From an uncultured Nocardioidaceae bacterium (lineage in GTDB: Bacteria; Actinomycetota; Actinomycetes; Propionibacteriales; Nocardioidaceae), in contig CADCUI010000019.1 of the NCBI GenBank assembly GCA_902805845.1, forward strand, positions 1 through 48,451: DNA of 48,451 bases, written 5' to 3'. Of this stretch, positions 10,673 through 19,062 are shown piece after piece (positions within the stretch are counted from its first letter, which is position 1; each line of letters starts with the position of its first letter). The translations under genes were made by a program, and so were the position numbers. The notes below the pieces were generated by a model. That model did not search any database. It was not told where the DNA came from and was given only the letters and a program-made list of their open reading frames with translations.

Positions 10673-10712
10673 AGGGACCTTAGTAACTGTCCCTCGCAGT
10701 CAGCGGACTGCG
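10673..10712 (+). promoter_or_regulatory. Two adjacent inverted repeats between the phosphatase and exported-protein genes
   Basis: The first is AGGGAC (10673-10678) and GTCCCT (10689-10694) with a 10-nt centre. It is followed directly by CGCAGTC (10695-10701), AGCG, and GACTGCG (10706-10712), a perfect 7-bp stem with a tetraloop. No T-tract follows. They could be a terminator for the phosphatase gene or an operator/leader element for the exported protein, which starts 42 nt further on. Confidence 0.4.
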
Positions 10713-10753
10713 AAGGTGGCCGGGCCCCTGCCTCGGATGGAAGCGACGTGCTC

Positions 10754-11764
10754 ATGCCCATGCCCCCAGGACGTGCACCACGGTATCGAGGCCTCGCTCT
10801 GGCCTTGTCGGTCCTGATGTCACTGGTCGCCGCGATCGGCGGTCTCGTGATCAGCCCGGCAACCGCTGCCAACACGGCTCCGGTCAAGATCATCATCGAC
10901 AGCGTGACCTCCGGCATCACGCCACCGGGCGGCACGCCCGACGGCGCGGTGCCCTACGTGCTGGTGGAGGCCGGTGGCCAGTTCTCAGTCAACGTGCACT
11001 TCGAAGACGCGACCGGTGCGCCGGCGGCGTTCACCAACGACACGACACTGGCGATCACCAGCAACCGGGGCACGCTCACACCGTCGACGGGAGTCGCCCC
11101 ACGGGGGCAGACCTCGGTGACGCTGACCACGAGCCTCGCAGAGCCGGCCAACCAGGTCTCGCTGACCGTGGCGGTGGCCGGAGGCAAGGCAGCTCGGACG
11201 GTGACCCCCGGCACGTCGAGCACCGACCAGCTCTTCGACGTGGTCTCCGAGCTCCGCTTCGAGGACTCCGCGGAGGGCCAGAGCTTCCGGCAAGGCATCG
11301 GCGGCGACGCCGAGTGCACGACCGCCACCAGGGCCAACCCGGTGTGCGGGATCGTCATCCTGCCCAAGGGTGCCACGAGCCCACAGGTGCTGCTCTCCCT
11401 CGGGGTGTGCGACTCCAACTACGCCAGATGCGGCAGCACCAAGGGCTCCGTGGTCCAGACCCTGGCCGACCTCACCCGGCCCGACAACACGAACCTCTAC
11501 ACGCAGACCGCGCCCGCGACCATCCTCATGAAGTGCGACAAGTCGCTGTGCGGCACGGGCTCGATCCAGAGCAAGACGCTGTCCTTCTCGAGGGAGGGCA
11601 ATGCCCCGCTCGAGACAGCTCCCGCCTGCCCGGCCAAGGGAGTCGTCGGCCCCGACCCCGATGACATTGCCTGTGTCGACTACGTCCAGAGCAAGCGGGA
11701 CGGCTCCGGCGACACCCATCTGTACCTGCTGTTCACCGAGGACGCGCGGGTCAGCGTCGGCTGA
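10754..11764 (+). CDS. Exported protein of unknown function
   Basis: A 336-residue protein with a clear N-terminal signal peptide: Arg-rich start, hydrophobic core (LALALSVLMSLVAAIGGLV) and a likely cut after SPATA near residue 39. The mature part begins with a beta-rich, Thr/Ser/Gly-rich region (about 40-150), resembling bacterial Ig-like or invasin-like folds: FSVNVHFEDATGAPAAF, LAITSNRGTL, QTSVTLTTSL. The C-terminal half has several cysteines (CTTATRANPVC, GVCDSNYARCG, MKCDKSLCG, CPAKG..IAC) that could form disulfides. No catalytic motif is recognised. ATG 10754 has GGAAG about 10 nt upstream; GTG 10748 and ATG 10760 are alternatives. Its last 14 nt overlap the convergent cyclase gene. Confidence 0.82.
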   Translation: MPMPPGRAPRYRGLALALSVLMSLVAAIGGLVISPATAANTAPVKIIIDSVTSGITPPGGTPDGAVPYVLVEAGGQFSVNVHFEDATGAPAAFTNDTTLAITSNRGTLTPSTGVAPRGQTSVTLTTSLAEPANQVSLTVAVAGGKAARTVTPGTSSTDQLFDVVSELRFEDSAEGQSFRQGIGGDAECTTATRANPVCGIVILPKGATSPQVLLSLGVCDSNYARCGSTKGSVVQTLADLTRPDNTNLYTQTAPATILMKCDKSLCGTGSIQSKTLSFSREGNAPLETAPACPAKGVVGPDPDDIACVDYVQSKRDGSGDTHLYLLFTEDARVSVG

Positions 11765-14700
11765 TCCGCGCTGACGGCACACGGTCCGTCGGCTGCACAC
11801 CCATCGTGTCGAGGATGCTGAGGCCCCTGTCCGTGGCGTCGTCCTCCGCTCCGTCCTCGTGGGGGTCGAGCGCGCCGAGCTCCACCAGCAGAAGTCCCTC
11901 TTCGACGTGGTTGTCCTCGTGCCGGGCGATCTCGAGCCCGGTGCTCAGCATCAGGCGGCCCTCGTCGAACCTTCCCTGGGCGAGGTGCTGGCGCCCGATC
12001 AGCCTGTGCAGCGTGGCGGCCACCCCTGAGTGCTCGTCAGTGCCTCCGACGACCAGGTCGAGCACCTCGCCCGCCTCCGCCGCCCGGTCAGCGTCGAGGA
12101 GCACCTCGGCCCGCACCACATCGGTACGCCGCGCCTCCGCCGGCTCGTCGAGGGCCTCGAATCGCCCGCGCACCTCGGCGAGCATCGTGAGCGCCGCGGC
12201 GGCGTCCCCCGATCCCGCCAGGGTGCGGGCCTGTTCCCGCAGGGCCAGTGCGACGAGCTCGTCGTCCTCCAGGGCCCGGGCGATCCTCAGGACGCTGGGG
12301 AGCAGGTCCTCCGCGTCGTCGTACCGCCGCTGGCAGACCAGGAGCTCGGCCTGGTTGTAGAGCGCGTTGACCTCGCTCGCGGTGTCGCCGATCCTCCGGA
12401 AGATGTCGCTGGCCTGGCGGTAGCTGGCCAGCGCCTCGTTCCACCGGCCATGGGTGAACTCCTGGACCGCCAGGTTGTTGAGGCAGTGCCCCTGCCGCGG
12501 GAGGTTGCCGAGCTCGCGGTAGGCCTGCAGGGCCAGGCGACCGTACGGGAGGTCCTCCTTGCGTCCCGAGCCGGCGTAGATCGCATTGAGCATCTCGTAG
12601 GCCTGGGCGAGGGCGTCGGGGTCGACAGCGTCCTCGGCCTCATTGGCGGCGATGCCGGCCCAGTGCAGGGCCTCGTCGATCCGCCCCTGGCTGAAGCGGC
12701 TGAAGGCGTACCGACGAGTCAGCAGCGAGCGGGCGACCCCGGCTTGCCGCCCGGGAGCGCCTTCCAGAGCGCGCAACCCGCGGGTGATCCGGCGCATCGC
12801 CTGGGAGTACTTGCGGCGTCGGTGGTCGATCCGGGCTTCCTTCTCGATGATCCCCGCCAACCGGACGGTGTCACCCCGCAGCTGCCTGCGGGCCAGTGCG
12901 TAGGCCGACTGGGCCTGGTCGGACATGCCCACCATGAAGCGGCAGTCCGCGAGCTCCTCCAGGACCCGAGCCACCTCCTGGGCGCCGACGACGGCGTGGT
13001 GGGGCGTCGACTGGGCGGCTCGCTCGAAGAACTCGATGGCCTCGCCGTGGGCGAACTTCGTGAGCGCTCGTTCACCTGCCAGCACCGAGTAGCGCCAGGC
13101 CTTCTCGTGCCGACCGGCGTGGAAGAAGTGCAGCGACAACAGCTCCGATCGGCTCTCCGGTTCCGAGGACGCCCGTTCCAGCGCCTGCCCCACGTGGTCG
13201 TGCAGCGTCTTGCGGCGACTGAAGGGCAGGCCTTCGTAGGCAACATCGCGGCTCAGCGCGTTGCGGAAGCGCAACCGGCCCCGGCCCTCACGGACGAGGA
13301 AGTCGGCCAGCCGCCCCATGGCTCCCGCCGGAACTTCCGCGTCCTGCTCCTCGAGCAGCAGGTCCAGTGCGGTCTCGTCGACGACGTTGCCGAACACCGC
13401 GGCGTAGCGGACCACGGTGCGGTCCGCCGGGTCGAGCCGGTCCATCTGGCTGGTCACCAGACCCTCCACCGACTCCGGCAGCTGGGCAAGCGACGTGGAC
13501 CGGCCGGCCGCCAGCAGCAGCTCCTCGAGGAACATGGGGTTGCCGCCCCCACGGCTGACGAGCGTCGAGGCCGCCTGCGGCGTCAACGGATGATCCCCCA
13601 GCGCGGCCTGGACCAGCTCGAGAGCGGCGGGTGGGGCCAGCGGCTCCAGCCGGATCGTGGTGACAGCGGTGGTGTCCCGGCCCGGCACGGGGTCGACCGG
13701 GGGGTCACGCCGGGTCACGAGGACGAGGAGCGGTCGGCCGGTCAGCTCGTCGGTCAGACGCCGCAACAGGTCCGCCGACGCGTCGTCCATCACGTCGGCG
13801 TCCTGGATCACCAGGATGGTCGGGGTCGTCAGGATCGAGGCCAGCAGCTCGGTGACGACGCCCTCGAGCCGGTTCTTGCGGAAACGGTCGTCGAGCTCCG
13901 CGGTCTCCCGGGTGGGCGGCAGCTCCACGTCCATCGCGACGCCGAGCAACGGCAGCCACGGCACGAGGTCAGGCGCGTCGGTGGAGACGCGGTCGACCAG
14001 TCGCCGGGCGACTTCCTCCGGCCCCGCCTCCATCGGAACGTCGAGGACATCGCGCAGCAGCCGCCGGAACGGGAAGTAGGGCGTCGAGGACTGGTAGATC
14101 TCGCACGGTGCCCGCACCACCACGACGTCGTCACGAACCGTCAACAGCTCCGCCACGAGCCGTGACTTTCCCATGCCGGCACCGCCCACGATCTCGACGA
14201 GCCGTCCGCGGCCGGCCCGCGCGTCGTCGAGGGCCGCGACGAGGGTGGCGAGCTCCTCCGCCCGACCGACGAGCGGATAGTCCTGCAGCCGTTCGGCTCG
14301 GGTGCCCACCAGCGCCCCGATGTCCGCGGCCTGCACGGGTTGCGACTTGCCCTTGACCATGAACGGCGACAGCTCGGTGGTGCGGAAGATCGTCTGCGAG
14401 TGGGTGACGACCTCCAGGGTGGCAAGGGCCTGGCCGGGGGCCGCCTTCCCCATCACGCGCGCGGCGAGGTTGATCGCGTCGCCCTTCACCGAGTACGTGC
14501 TGCGGAACGTCGGGCCGAAGTCGCCCGAGAACACGTGCCCACGGTTGACCCCGACCCGCAGGGGCAGCCGCCCGGCACGATCCAGGACGAGCCGCACGGC
14601 CCTCAGCATCCGCTCCTCGTCGTGGTCGGAGCTGCGCGGAGCGCCTGCGGTCAGCATGACCTTGCCGCCGTCACGGTTGATGTCGCTCTCGAAGAACGTG

Positions 14701-15584
14701 ACCTCGAGCTCGGCGCAGGCGTGCTGAACGTTGCGCACCGCCTCGTCCAAGGCGTCGGCGAGGCTCGAGGGGCCGGCCGACAGGAGCAGCTCGTCAGTGC
14801 CGGAGAACTGCACGAAGGCCACGGTGATCAAGCGGTGCTCGGGTTCGGTCCAGCCCTTGAGCAGATGCTCGCGGATCGGCGGCGGCAGCACCACGGCGGG
14901 GTCGGGCCCGTTGGCCAGCTTCGGTGCCGCCGGAGGGACGGTCCGGGGCGGGGGAAACCGGAGCAGCCGGCCGCCGAGGGGCGTGGCCGGACCCAGCAGG
15001 TGCCGATCGAGCAGCGCCGCGGCGGCCGGGCTCAGGGCGATCTGACCGGCCGCTGCGGCGGCCTCGGTCTCGGCGGTGACACTGGCTGCCGGCCCGCTGA
15101 TCACGAGCTCGCGATGGAGGTCGGGGTCGCCCACGAGGAAGAAGTCGAAGTCGCCGCTGTGCAGCCCGACCGACATCCTCAGGGCCACGACGCCAGACGA
15201 GGTCGGCAGCCGACCGATGAAGCGCAACCGGGCCCTCATCCGGTGCGCAGCCCGGGCTGCCCGTTCGAGGTGACAGGGCCCCTGGAAGAGCAGAAGCATG
15301 GCGTCGCCGCCCCACTTGACCAGGTCGGCACCGTCCTCGTGCGCCTCGGTGAGCAGCCCCGCGAAGGTCGCGCTGAGCAGGTCGCTCATCTCCTCGGCGC
15401 CCACCTTGCCCTTCTTCGCGAGCCGTGCGGTGAGCCGCGTGAACCCCGAGATGTCCACGAACGCGAGGGTCCCGGCCACGCGCATGTGCCGGTCGTCCTC
15501 GCCGGTCGGCGACCAGCCGCGCAGGAGCGCCGGCACGTAAGGCAGGAGGCGCTGGGCCTCCGGCGCTTCGTCGGCAGCGCTCAT
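11751..15584 (-). CDS. Twin-domain class III nucleotidyl cyclase with AAA-type NTPase and helical-repeat tail
   Basis: A 1277-residue protein. A first cyclase domain (about 35-185) has Asp44 (FVDISGF) and Asp94 (LVKWGGDAM), the two metal aspartates, plus Lys90. A second (about 250-420) lacks them (FVQFSG; NRDGGKVM) but supplies SVKGDAINLAARV with Asp369, Asn372 and Arg376, the base and transition-state residues. The two would therefore build one composite active site. A P-loop follows (GGAGMGKS, 467-474) with a Walker B in ILVIQDADVMDD, then a long alpha-helical TPR-like region to the end. This order equals that of mammalian soluble adenylyl cyclase. The start ATG 15584 begins MSAADEAPEAQ; upstream in-frame codons run antisense through tRNA-Gly and are not coding. 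Whether the product is cAMP, cGMP or none is unproven. Confidence 0.92.
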   Translation of the reverse strand: MSAADEAPEAQRLLPYVPALLRGWSPTGEDDRHMRVAGTLAFVDISGFTRLTARLAKKGKVGAEEMSDLLSATFAGLLTEAHEDGADLVKWGGDAMLLLFQGPCHLERAARAAHRMRARLRFIGRLPTSSGVVALRMSVGLHSGDFDFFLVGDPDLHRELVISGPAASVTAETEAAAAAGQIALSPAAAALLDRHLLGPATPLGGRLLRFPPPRTVPPAAPKLANGPDPAVVLPPPIREHLLKGWTEPEHRLITVAFVQFSGTDELLLSAGPSSLADALDEAVRNVQHACAELEVTFFESDINRDGGKVMLTAGAPRSSDHDEERMLRAVRLVLDRAGRLPLRVGVNRGHVFSGDFGPTFRSTYSVKGDAINLAARVMGKAAPGQALATLEVVTHSQTIFRTTELSPFMVKGKSQPVQAADIGALVGTRAERLQDYPLVGRAEELATLVAALDDARAGRGRLVEIVGGAGMGKSRLVAELLTVRDDVVVVRAPCEIYQSSTPYFPFRRLLRDVLDVPMEAGPEEVARRLVDRVSTDAPDLVPWLPLLGVAMDVELPPTRETAELDDRFRKNRLEGVVTELLASILTTPTILVIQDADVMDDASADLLRRLTDELTGRPLLVLVTRRDPPVDPVPGRDTTAVTTIRLEPLAPPAALELVQAALGDHPLTPQAASTLVSRGGGNPMFLEELLLAAGRSTSLAQLPESVEGLVTSQMDRLDPADRTVVRYAAVFGNVVDETALDLLLEEQDAEVPAGAMGRLADFLVREGRGRLRFRNALSRDVAYEGLPFSRRKTLHDHVGQALERASSEPESRSELLSLHFFHAGRHEKAWRYSVLAGERALTKFAHGEAIEFFERAAQSTPHHAVVGAQEVARVLEELADCRFMVGMSDQAQSAYALARRQLRGDTVRLAGIIEKEARIDHRRRKYSQAMRRITRGLRALEGAPGRQAGVARSLLTRRYAFSRFSQGRIDEALHWAGIAANEAEDAVDPDALAQAYEMLNAIYAGSGRKEDLPYGRLALQAYRELGNLPRQGHCLNNLAVQEFTHGRWNEALASYRQASDIFRRIGDTASEVNALYNQAELLVCQRRYDDAEDLLPSVLRIARALEDDELVALALREQARTLAGSGDAAAALTMLAEVRGRFEALDEPAEARRTDVVRAEVLLDADRAAEAGEVLDLVVGGTDEHSGVAATLHRLIGRQHLAQGRFDEGRLMLSTGLEIARHEDNHVEEGLLLVELGALDPHEDGAEDDATDRGLSILDTMGVQPTDRVPSARISRR

Positions 15585-15704
15585 GCGTGCATGCTGCCGT
15601 ATTTCGCGAGTCTCGGACACCCTCGCGAAGGCCTGCCCAGGCCACTGCTTGCACGTCTCGGATCCGGCACGCGACCGGCTCCGAACGGTGCTCCGGCCGC
15701 TGGG

Positions 15705-15775
15705 AGCGGATGACGGGAATCGAACCCGCGTAGCCAGTTTGGAAGACTGGGGCTCTACCATTGAGCTACATCCGC
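15705..15775 (-). tRNA. tRNA-Gly (anticodon TCC)
   Basis: Minus-strand 71-nt cloverleaf. The acceptor stem GCGGATG pairs with CATCCGC, discriminator T. The D arm is AGCTCAATGGTAGAGC. The anticodon arm is CCAGT-CTTCCAA-ACTGG with TCC. The T arm is GCGGG-TTCGATT-CCCGT (one G-T pair). No CCA is encoded. It lies upstream of and parallel to the cyclase gene. Confidence 0.96.
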
Positions 15776-15841
15776 GAGACCGCCCACGAGGTGCTGCCAG
15801 GGCGGCGCGGGACCATGGTGCCACAGCGGTCAGGCCGGCGT

Positions 15842-15871
15842 TTCGACAGGCCGGAGAGCGCTGACTAGACT
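15842..15871 (+). promoter_or_regulatory. Promoter of tRNA-Pro
   Basis: TTCGAC (15842-15847), 18-bp spacer, TAGACT (15866-15871). Transcription would start near 15878, about 22 nt before the mature tRNA. It may also feed into tig. Confidence 0.6.
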
Positions 15872-15900
15872 CCGAGGGGCTCCGGACAGGGGCTGGATTC

Positions 15901-15973
15901 CGGGGCGTAGCGTAGTGGCTAGCGCGCCTGCTTTGGGAGCAGGAGACCGCAGGTTCGAGTCCTGTCGCCCCGA
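15901..15973 (+). tRNA. tRNA-Pro (anticodon TGG)
   Basis: Acceptor stem CGGGGCG pairs with CGCCCCG (15966-15972), discriminator A. The anticodon arm CCTGC-TTTGGGA-GCAGG contains TGG. The T arm is GCAGG-TTCGAGT-CCTGT. No CCA is encoded. It is transcribed toward tig, 102 bp downstream. Confidence 0.96.
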
Positions 15974-15993
15974 CTGCTCATCCCTGAGCGCAC

Positions 15994-16014
15994 ACCGGCC
16001 GCGCCACGGCCGGT
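15994..16014 (+). terminator. Hairpin after tRNA-Pro
   Basis: ACCGGCCG, 5-nt loop, CGGCCGGT: a perfect 8-bp GC stem without a T-tract, followed immediately by a second GGCCGG/CCGGCC hairpin. It may terminate or process the tRNA transcript, or attenuate read-through into tig. Confidence 0.4.
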
Positions 16015-16075
16015 CCCGGCCGGATCCCGGCCGTCACGCGACACCCCAGGACCACCCGACCAAGGAGACACCCCT

Positions 16076-17476
16076 GTGAAGAGCGCCGTCGAGACCGTGG
16101 GACCGACGCGGGCCAAGCTGACCGTAGAGGTGCCCTTCGAGGAGCTCAAGCCCAGCCTCGACGCGGCGTACAAGAAGATCGCGCAGCAGATCTCGGTGCC
16201 CGGCTTCCGCAAGGGCAAGGTTCCCGCGGCGCTGATCGACCGGCAGATCGGCCGCGGCGCCGTGCTGGACGAGGCCATCAACGAGGCGCTCCCGCGGCTC
16301 TACGTCCAGGCGCTGCAGGAGAACGACCTGCAGCCGCTGGCTCAGCCCGAGATCGAGATCACCAGGCTCGAGGACAACGACAACCTCGAGTTCGTGGCCG
16401 AGGTCGACGTCCGCCCGTCCCTCGAGCTGCCCTCGCTCGAGGGTCTCGAGGTGTCGGTCGACGACGTGGCCGTCACCGACGAGGACGTCGAGGAGCAGGT
16501 CCAGACCCTGCGCGAGCGCTTCGGCACGCTCGTCGACGTACAGCGGCCGGCCCAGGACGGCGACTTCGTCACCCTCGACCTGACCGCCACCCGCGACGGT
16601 GAGGTCGTCGAGGGCGGCGAGGCTTCGGGCGTGAGCTACCAGGTCGGCCGTGGCGGCATGGTGGAAGGGCTCGACGAGGCCCTCGTGGGCCTCGGCCCCG
16701 ACGAGACCGCCACGTTCACCTCTCAGCTCGCCGGTGGCGACCTGCAGGGCGAGGAGGTCCAGATCGAGGTGAAGGTGGAGGCGGTCAAGGAGCAGGAGCT
16801 GCCCGACGTCGACGACGACTTCGCCCAGATGGCCTCCGAGTTCGACACGGTCGAGGAGCTCACCGCGGACCTGCGTACCAGGCTGGGTCAGGGCAAGCGG
16901 CTCGAGCAGGCAGCGGCCGCCCGCGACGCCGTCCTGGAGAAGGTCCTCGACATGGTCGAGGTGCCTGTCCCCGATGCCGTGCTCGCGGACGAGCTGCGGG
17001 CGCGACGGGAGAACATCGAGCAGCAGCTGACCTTCGCCGGCATGTCGATGGAGCAGTACCTCGAGTCCGAGGAGCAGACCATCGACGAGTTCGAGGGTGA
17101 GCTCGAGAAGCGGGTCCGGGACGCGGTGGCGGCGCAGTTCGTGCTCGACGAGGTCGCGAAGCGCGAGGAGCTGAGCGTCGAGCAGCAGGAGCTCACCCAG
17201 CACATGCTGCGGCGTGCCCAGCAGTCGGGACAGGAGCCGCAGGAGTACGTCCAGCACATGATGGAGCACAACCACATCCCCGAGCTGGTGGCTGAGGTGG
17301 TGCGGGGCAAGGCGCTGGCCAGGATCGTCGAGCAGGCCACGGTCACCGACGCGTCCGGGAGCCCGGTCGACCTCAAGAACCTACGGCCCGACGGCACCAT
17401 CGGGGAGCCCGAGGCCGAGCCTGGGCCGGAGGGCGACACCACTGCGGGGGAGCCGGGGGAGCCCGCCGACGACTGA
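16076..17476 (+). CDS. tig: Trigger factor (ribosome-associated chaperone)
   Basis: A 466-residue chaperone that binds nascent chains at the ribosome exit. The ribosome-binding domain has the signature VPGFRKGKVP near residues 42-51 (GFRKGK). A central FKBP-type peptidyl-prolyl isomerase domain spans roughly 150-240 (GDFVTLDLTATRDGEVVEGGEA, then GMVEGLDEALVGLGP). The long helical C-terminal domain follows, ending in an acidic, Pro/Glu-rich tail (EPEAEPGPEGDTTAGEPGEP) typical of actinobacteria. GTG 16076 is supported by AAGGAG 8 nt upstream. It precedes clpP1-clpP2-clpX as in most bacteria, linking folding and degradation of new proteins. Confidence 0.97.
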   Translation: MKSAVETVGPTRAKLTVEVPFEELKPSLDAAYKKIAQQISVPGFRKGKVPAALIDRQIGRGAVLDEAINEALPRLYVQALQENDLQPLAQPEIEITRLEDNDNLEFVAEVDVRPSLELPSLEGLEVSVDDVAVTDEDVEEQVQTLRERFGTLVDVQRPAQDGDFVTLDLTATRDGEVVEGGEASGVSYQVGRGGMVEGLDEALVGLGPDETATFTSQLAGGDLQGEEVQIEVKVEAVKEQELPDVDDDFAQMASEFDTVEELTADLRTRLGQGKRLEQAAAARDAVLEKVLDMVEVPVPDAVLADELRARRENIEQQLTFAGMSMEQYLESEEQTIDEFEGELEKRVRDAVAAQFVLDEVAKREELSVEQQELTQHMLRRAQQSGQEPQEYVQHMMEHNHIPELVAEVVRGKALARIVEQATVTDASGSPVDLKNLRPDGTIGEPEAEPGPEGDTTAGEPGEPADD

Positions 17477-17523
17477 CGGCGTGAGCGACCCCGCGCCTTC
17501 CGAGCAGGAGGATCGCGGAGCAC

Positions 17524-17540
17524 GTCCGCTGTCCGCGAAC
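17524..17540 (+). promoter_or_regulatory. ClgR-like operator upstream of clpP1
   Basis: GTCCGC-TGTCC-GCGAAC. It fits the published streptomycete ClgR box GTTCGC-N5-GCG (from memory), extended to a full dyad GTTCGC-N5-GCGAAC, with one mismatch in the left arm. It ends 38 bp before the clpP1 -10, just upstream of where a -35 would lie, the usual position for an activator. ClgR activates clpP1P2 and clpC in actinobacteria. Confidence 0.62.
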
Positions 17541-17578
17541 AAGACCCCCGAGCCCGTGGAAGTGTCGGGGTATCCGGC

Positions 17579-17584
17579 TAGGGT
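17579..17584 (+). promoter_or_regulatory. -10 element, leaderless clpP1
   Basis: TAGGGT, then 7 nt, then GTG 17592, with no Shine-Dalgarno. Confidence 0.52.
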
Positions 17585-17591
17585 CTGAGCC

Positions 17592-18221
17592 GTGCCACAA
17601 CAACTCACAGACATTCAGATGAACGGCGGAGCCACGGCCTTCGGGCTCGATGAGCACATCTACCAGCGCCTGCTCAAGGAGCGGATCGTCTTCCTCGGCG
17701 CTGAGGTGCGCGACCAGAACGCAAACGCGATCTGTGCCCAGATGCTGCTGCTGAACGCAGAGGACCCAGAGGCAGACATCTTCCTCTACATCAACTCGCC
17801 CGGCGGCTCGGTCGACTCGGGCATGGCGATCTACGACACGATGAACTTCATCTCCAACGACGTCGCCACCGTGGGGATGGGCCTCGCCGCGTCGATGGGC
17901 CAGTTCCTGCTCTGCGCCGGCGCCAAGGGCAAGCGCTACGCCCTGCCCCACGCGCGGATCATGATGCACCAGCCCTCGGGCGGCATGGGCGGCTCGGCCT
18001 CCGACATCAAGATCCAGGCTCAGCAGTCCCTGCACATCAAGAAGGTCCTCTTCGAGCTGATCAGCCAGCACACGGGCCAGCCGCTCGAGCGTGTCGAGAC
18101 CGACGCCGACCGCGACCGCTGGTTCACGGCTGACCAGGCGTTGGAGTACGGCTTCATCGACAAGGTGGTGGGCAGCGCCCGCCAGGTGGCTGACCAGGGC
18201 CGGCCGGCCCGGCAGGACTGA
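17592..18221 (+). CDS. clpP1: ATP-dependent Clp protease proteolytic subunit 1
   Basis: A 209-residue S14 serine peptidase. The catalytic Ser101 is in [11 protein letters not shown] and His126 in MMHQPSGG; the acidic partner lies in the DADRDR stretch at 171-176. The loop [12 protein letters not shown] marks the substrate/oxyanion region. In actinobacteria ClpP1 and ClpP2 form a mixed double ring that works with ClpX or ClpC1. GTG 17592 follows a leaderless -10 and a ClgR-like box. An internal ATG at 17619 would drop nine residues and is less favoured. A 42-bp gap separates it from clpP2, consistent with an operon. Confidence 0.97.
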   Translation: MPQQLTDIQMNGGATAFGLDEHIYQRLLKERIVFLGAEVRDQNANAICAQMLLLNAEDPEADIFLYINSPGGSVDSGMAIYDTMNFISNDVATVGMGLAASMGQFLLCAGAKGKRYALPHARIMMHQPSGGMGGSASDIKIQAQQSLHIKKVLFELISQHTGQPLERVETDADRDRWFTADQALEYGFIDKVVGSARQVADQGRPARQD

Positions 18222-18263
18222 CCACCCCATTCCCAGGACCCCGAGGACAAGGACAGGACGACT

Positions 18264-18872
18264 GTGAACTACTACATCCCTCAGTGGGAGGAGCGCACGT
18301 CGTACGGCTTCCGCCGCATCGACCCCTACGGGAAGCTCTTCGAGGACCGGATCATCTTCCTCGGCACCCCCATCAGCGACGACATCGCCAACGCGGTCAT
18401 GGCTCAGCTGCTGTGCCTGGAGTCGATGGACCCCGACAGGGACATCCAGATCTACATCAACTCGCCGGGCGGCTCGTTCACCGCGCTGACGGCCATCTAC
18501 GACACGATGCGCTTCGTCAAGCCCGACATCCAGACCGTCTGCCTCGGGCAGGCGGCGTCGGCTGCGGCGATCCTGCTGGCCGCCGGAGCCCCGGGCAAGC
18601 GGCTGGCTCTCCCCAACAGCCGGATTCTCATCCACCAGCCCTACACCGAGGGCACCTACGGGCAGAGCTCCGACATCGAGATCCAGGCCAACGAGATCCT
18701 GCGGATGCGCGAGCTGCTCGAGCGGATGATCGCCGAGCACTCCGGCAGGGAGCAGGAGGCGGTCAGCCGCGACATCGAGCGCGACAAGATCCTCACCTCC
18801 GAGCAGGCCGTCGAGTACGGCCTCATCGACGCAGTGCTTGCCTCGCGCAAGGGGTCGCTGCTGGTGGGCTGA
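18264..18872 (+). CDS. clpP2: ATP-dependent Clp protease proteolytic subunit 2
   Basis: A 202-residue S14 peptidase paralogous to the upstream subunit. Ser99 is in GQAASAAAILLA and His124 in ILIHQPYTEG, both spaced as in ClpP1. The N-terminal stretch MNYYIPQWEERTSYG is typical of actinobacterial ClpP2, the subunit that docks ClpX or ClpC1. GTG 18264 has AAGGAC upstream. It lies in the same operon as clpP1. A 190-bp gap with a strong hairpin separates it from clpX, so clpX may be expressed partly on its own. Confidence 0.97.
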   Translation: MNYYIPQWEERTSYGFRRIDPYGKLFEDRIIFLGTPISDDIANAVMAQLLCLESMDPDRDIQIYINSPGGSFTALTAIYDTMRFVKPDIQTVCLGQAASAAAILLAAGAPGKRLALPNSRILIHQPYTEGTYGQSSDIEIQANEILRMRELLERMIAEHSGREQEAVSRDIERDKILTSEQAVEYGLIDAVLASRKGSLLVG

Positions 18873-18903
18873 CCCACCGGCCGGTGGCCCGGTATGGGCA
18901 CGG

Positions 18904-18926
18904 GGACGGACAGAGATCATCCGTCC
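18904..18926 (+). terminator. Hairpin between clpP2 and clpX
   Basis: GGACGGA (18904-18910) and TCCGTCC (18920-18926) with a 9-nt loop. Weaker flanking complementarity (GGGCACG against CGTGTCCC) lengthens the stem. No T-tract follows. A second smaller dyad, CCAGGT and ACCTGG at 19014-19029, lies close to the clpX start. Confidence 0.45.
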
Positions 18927-19062
18927 GGTCCTCGTGTCCCGTCCCAAACCCGGCGCCGACGGGGTATTTTCGACATCAGTTGGGTGAGAAGCACTGCCGA
19001 GGGAGCACGAACGCCAGGTCGACACCTGGTCCGTCGGCCCGGATTCGTGAGGAGACGTGCCT

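Noticed and set aside
15585-15824. N-terminal extension of the cyclase gene
   Set aside because: The in-frame extension runs antisense through tRNA-Gly and has no family support; ATG 15584 begins the recognisable protein.
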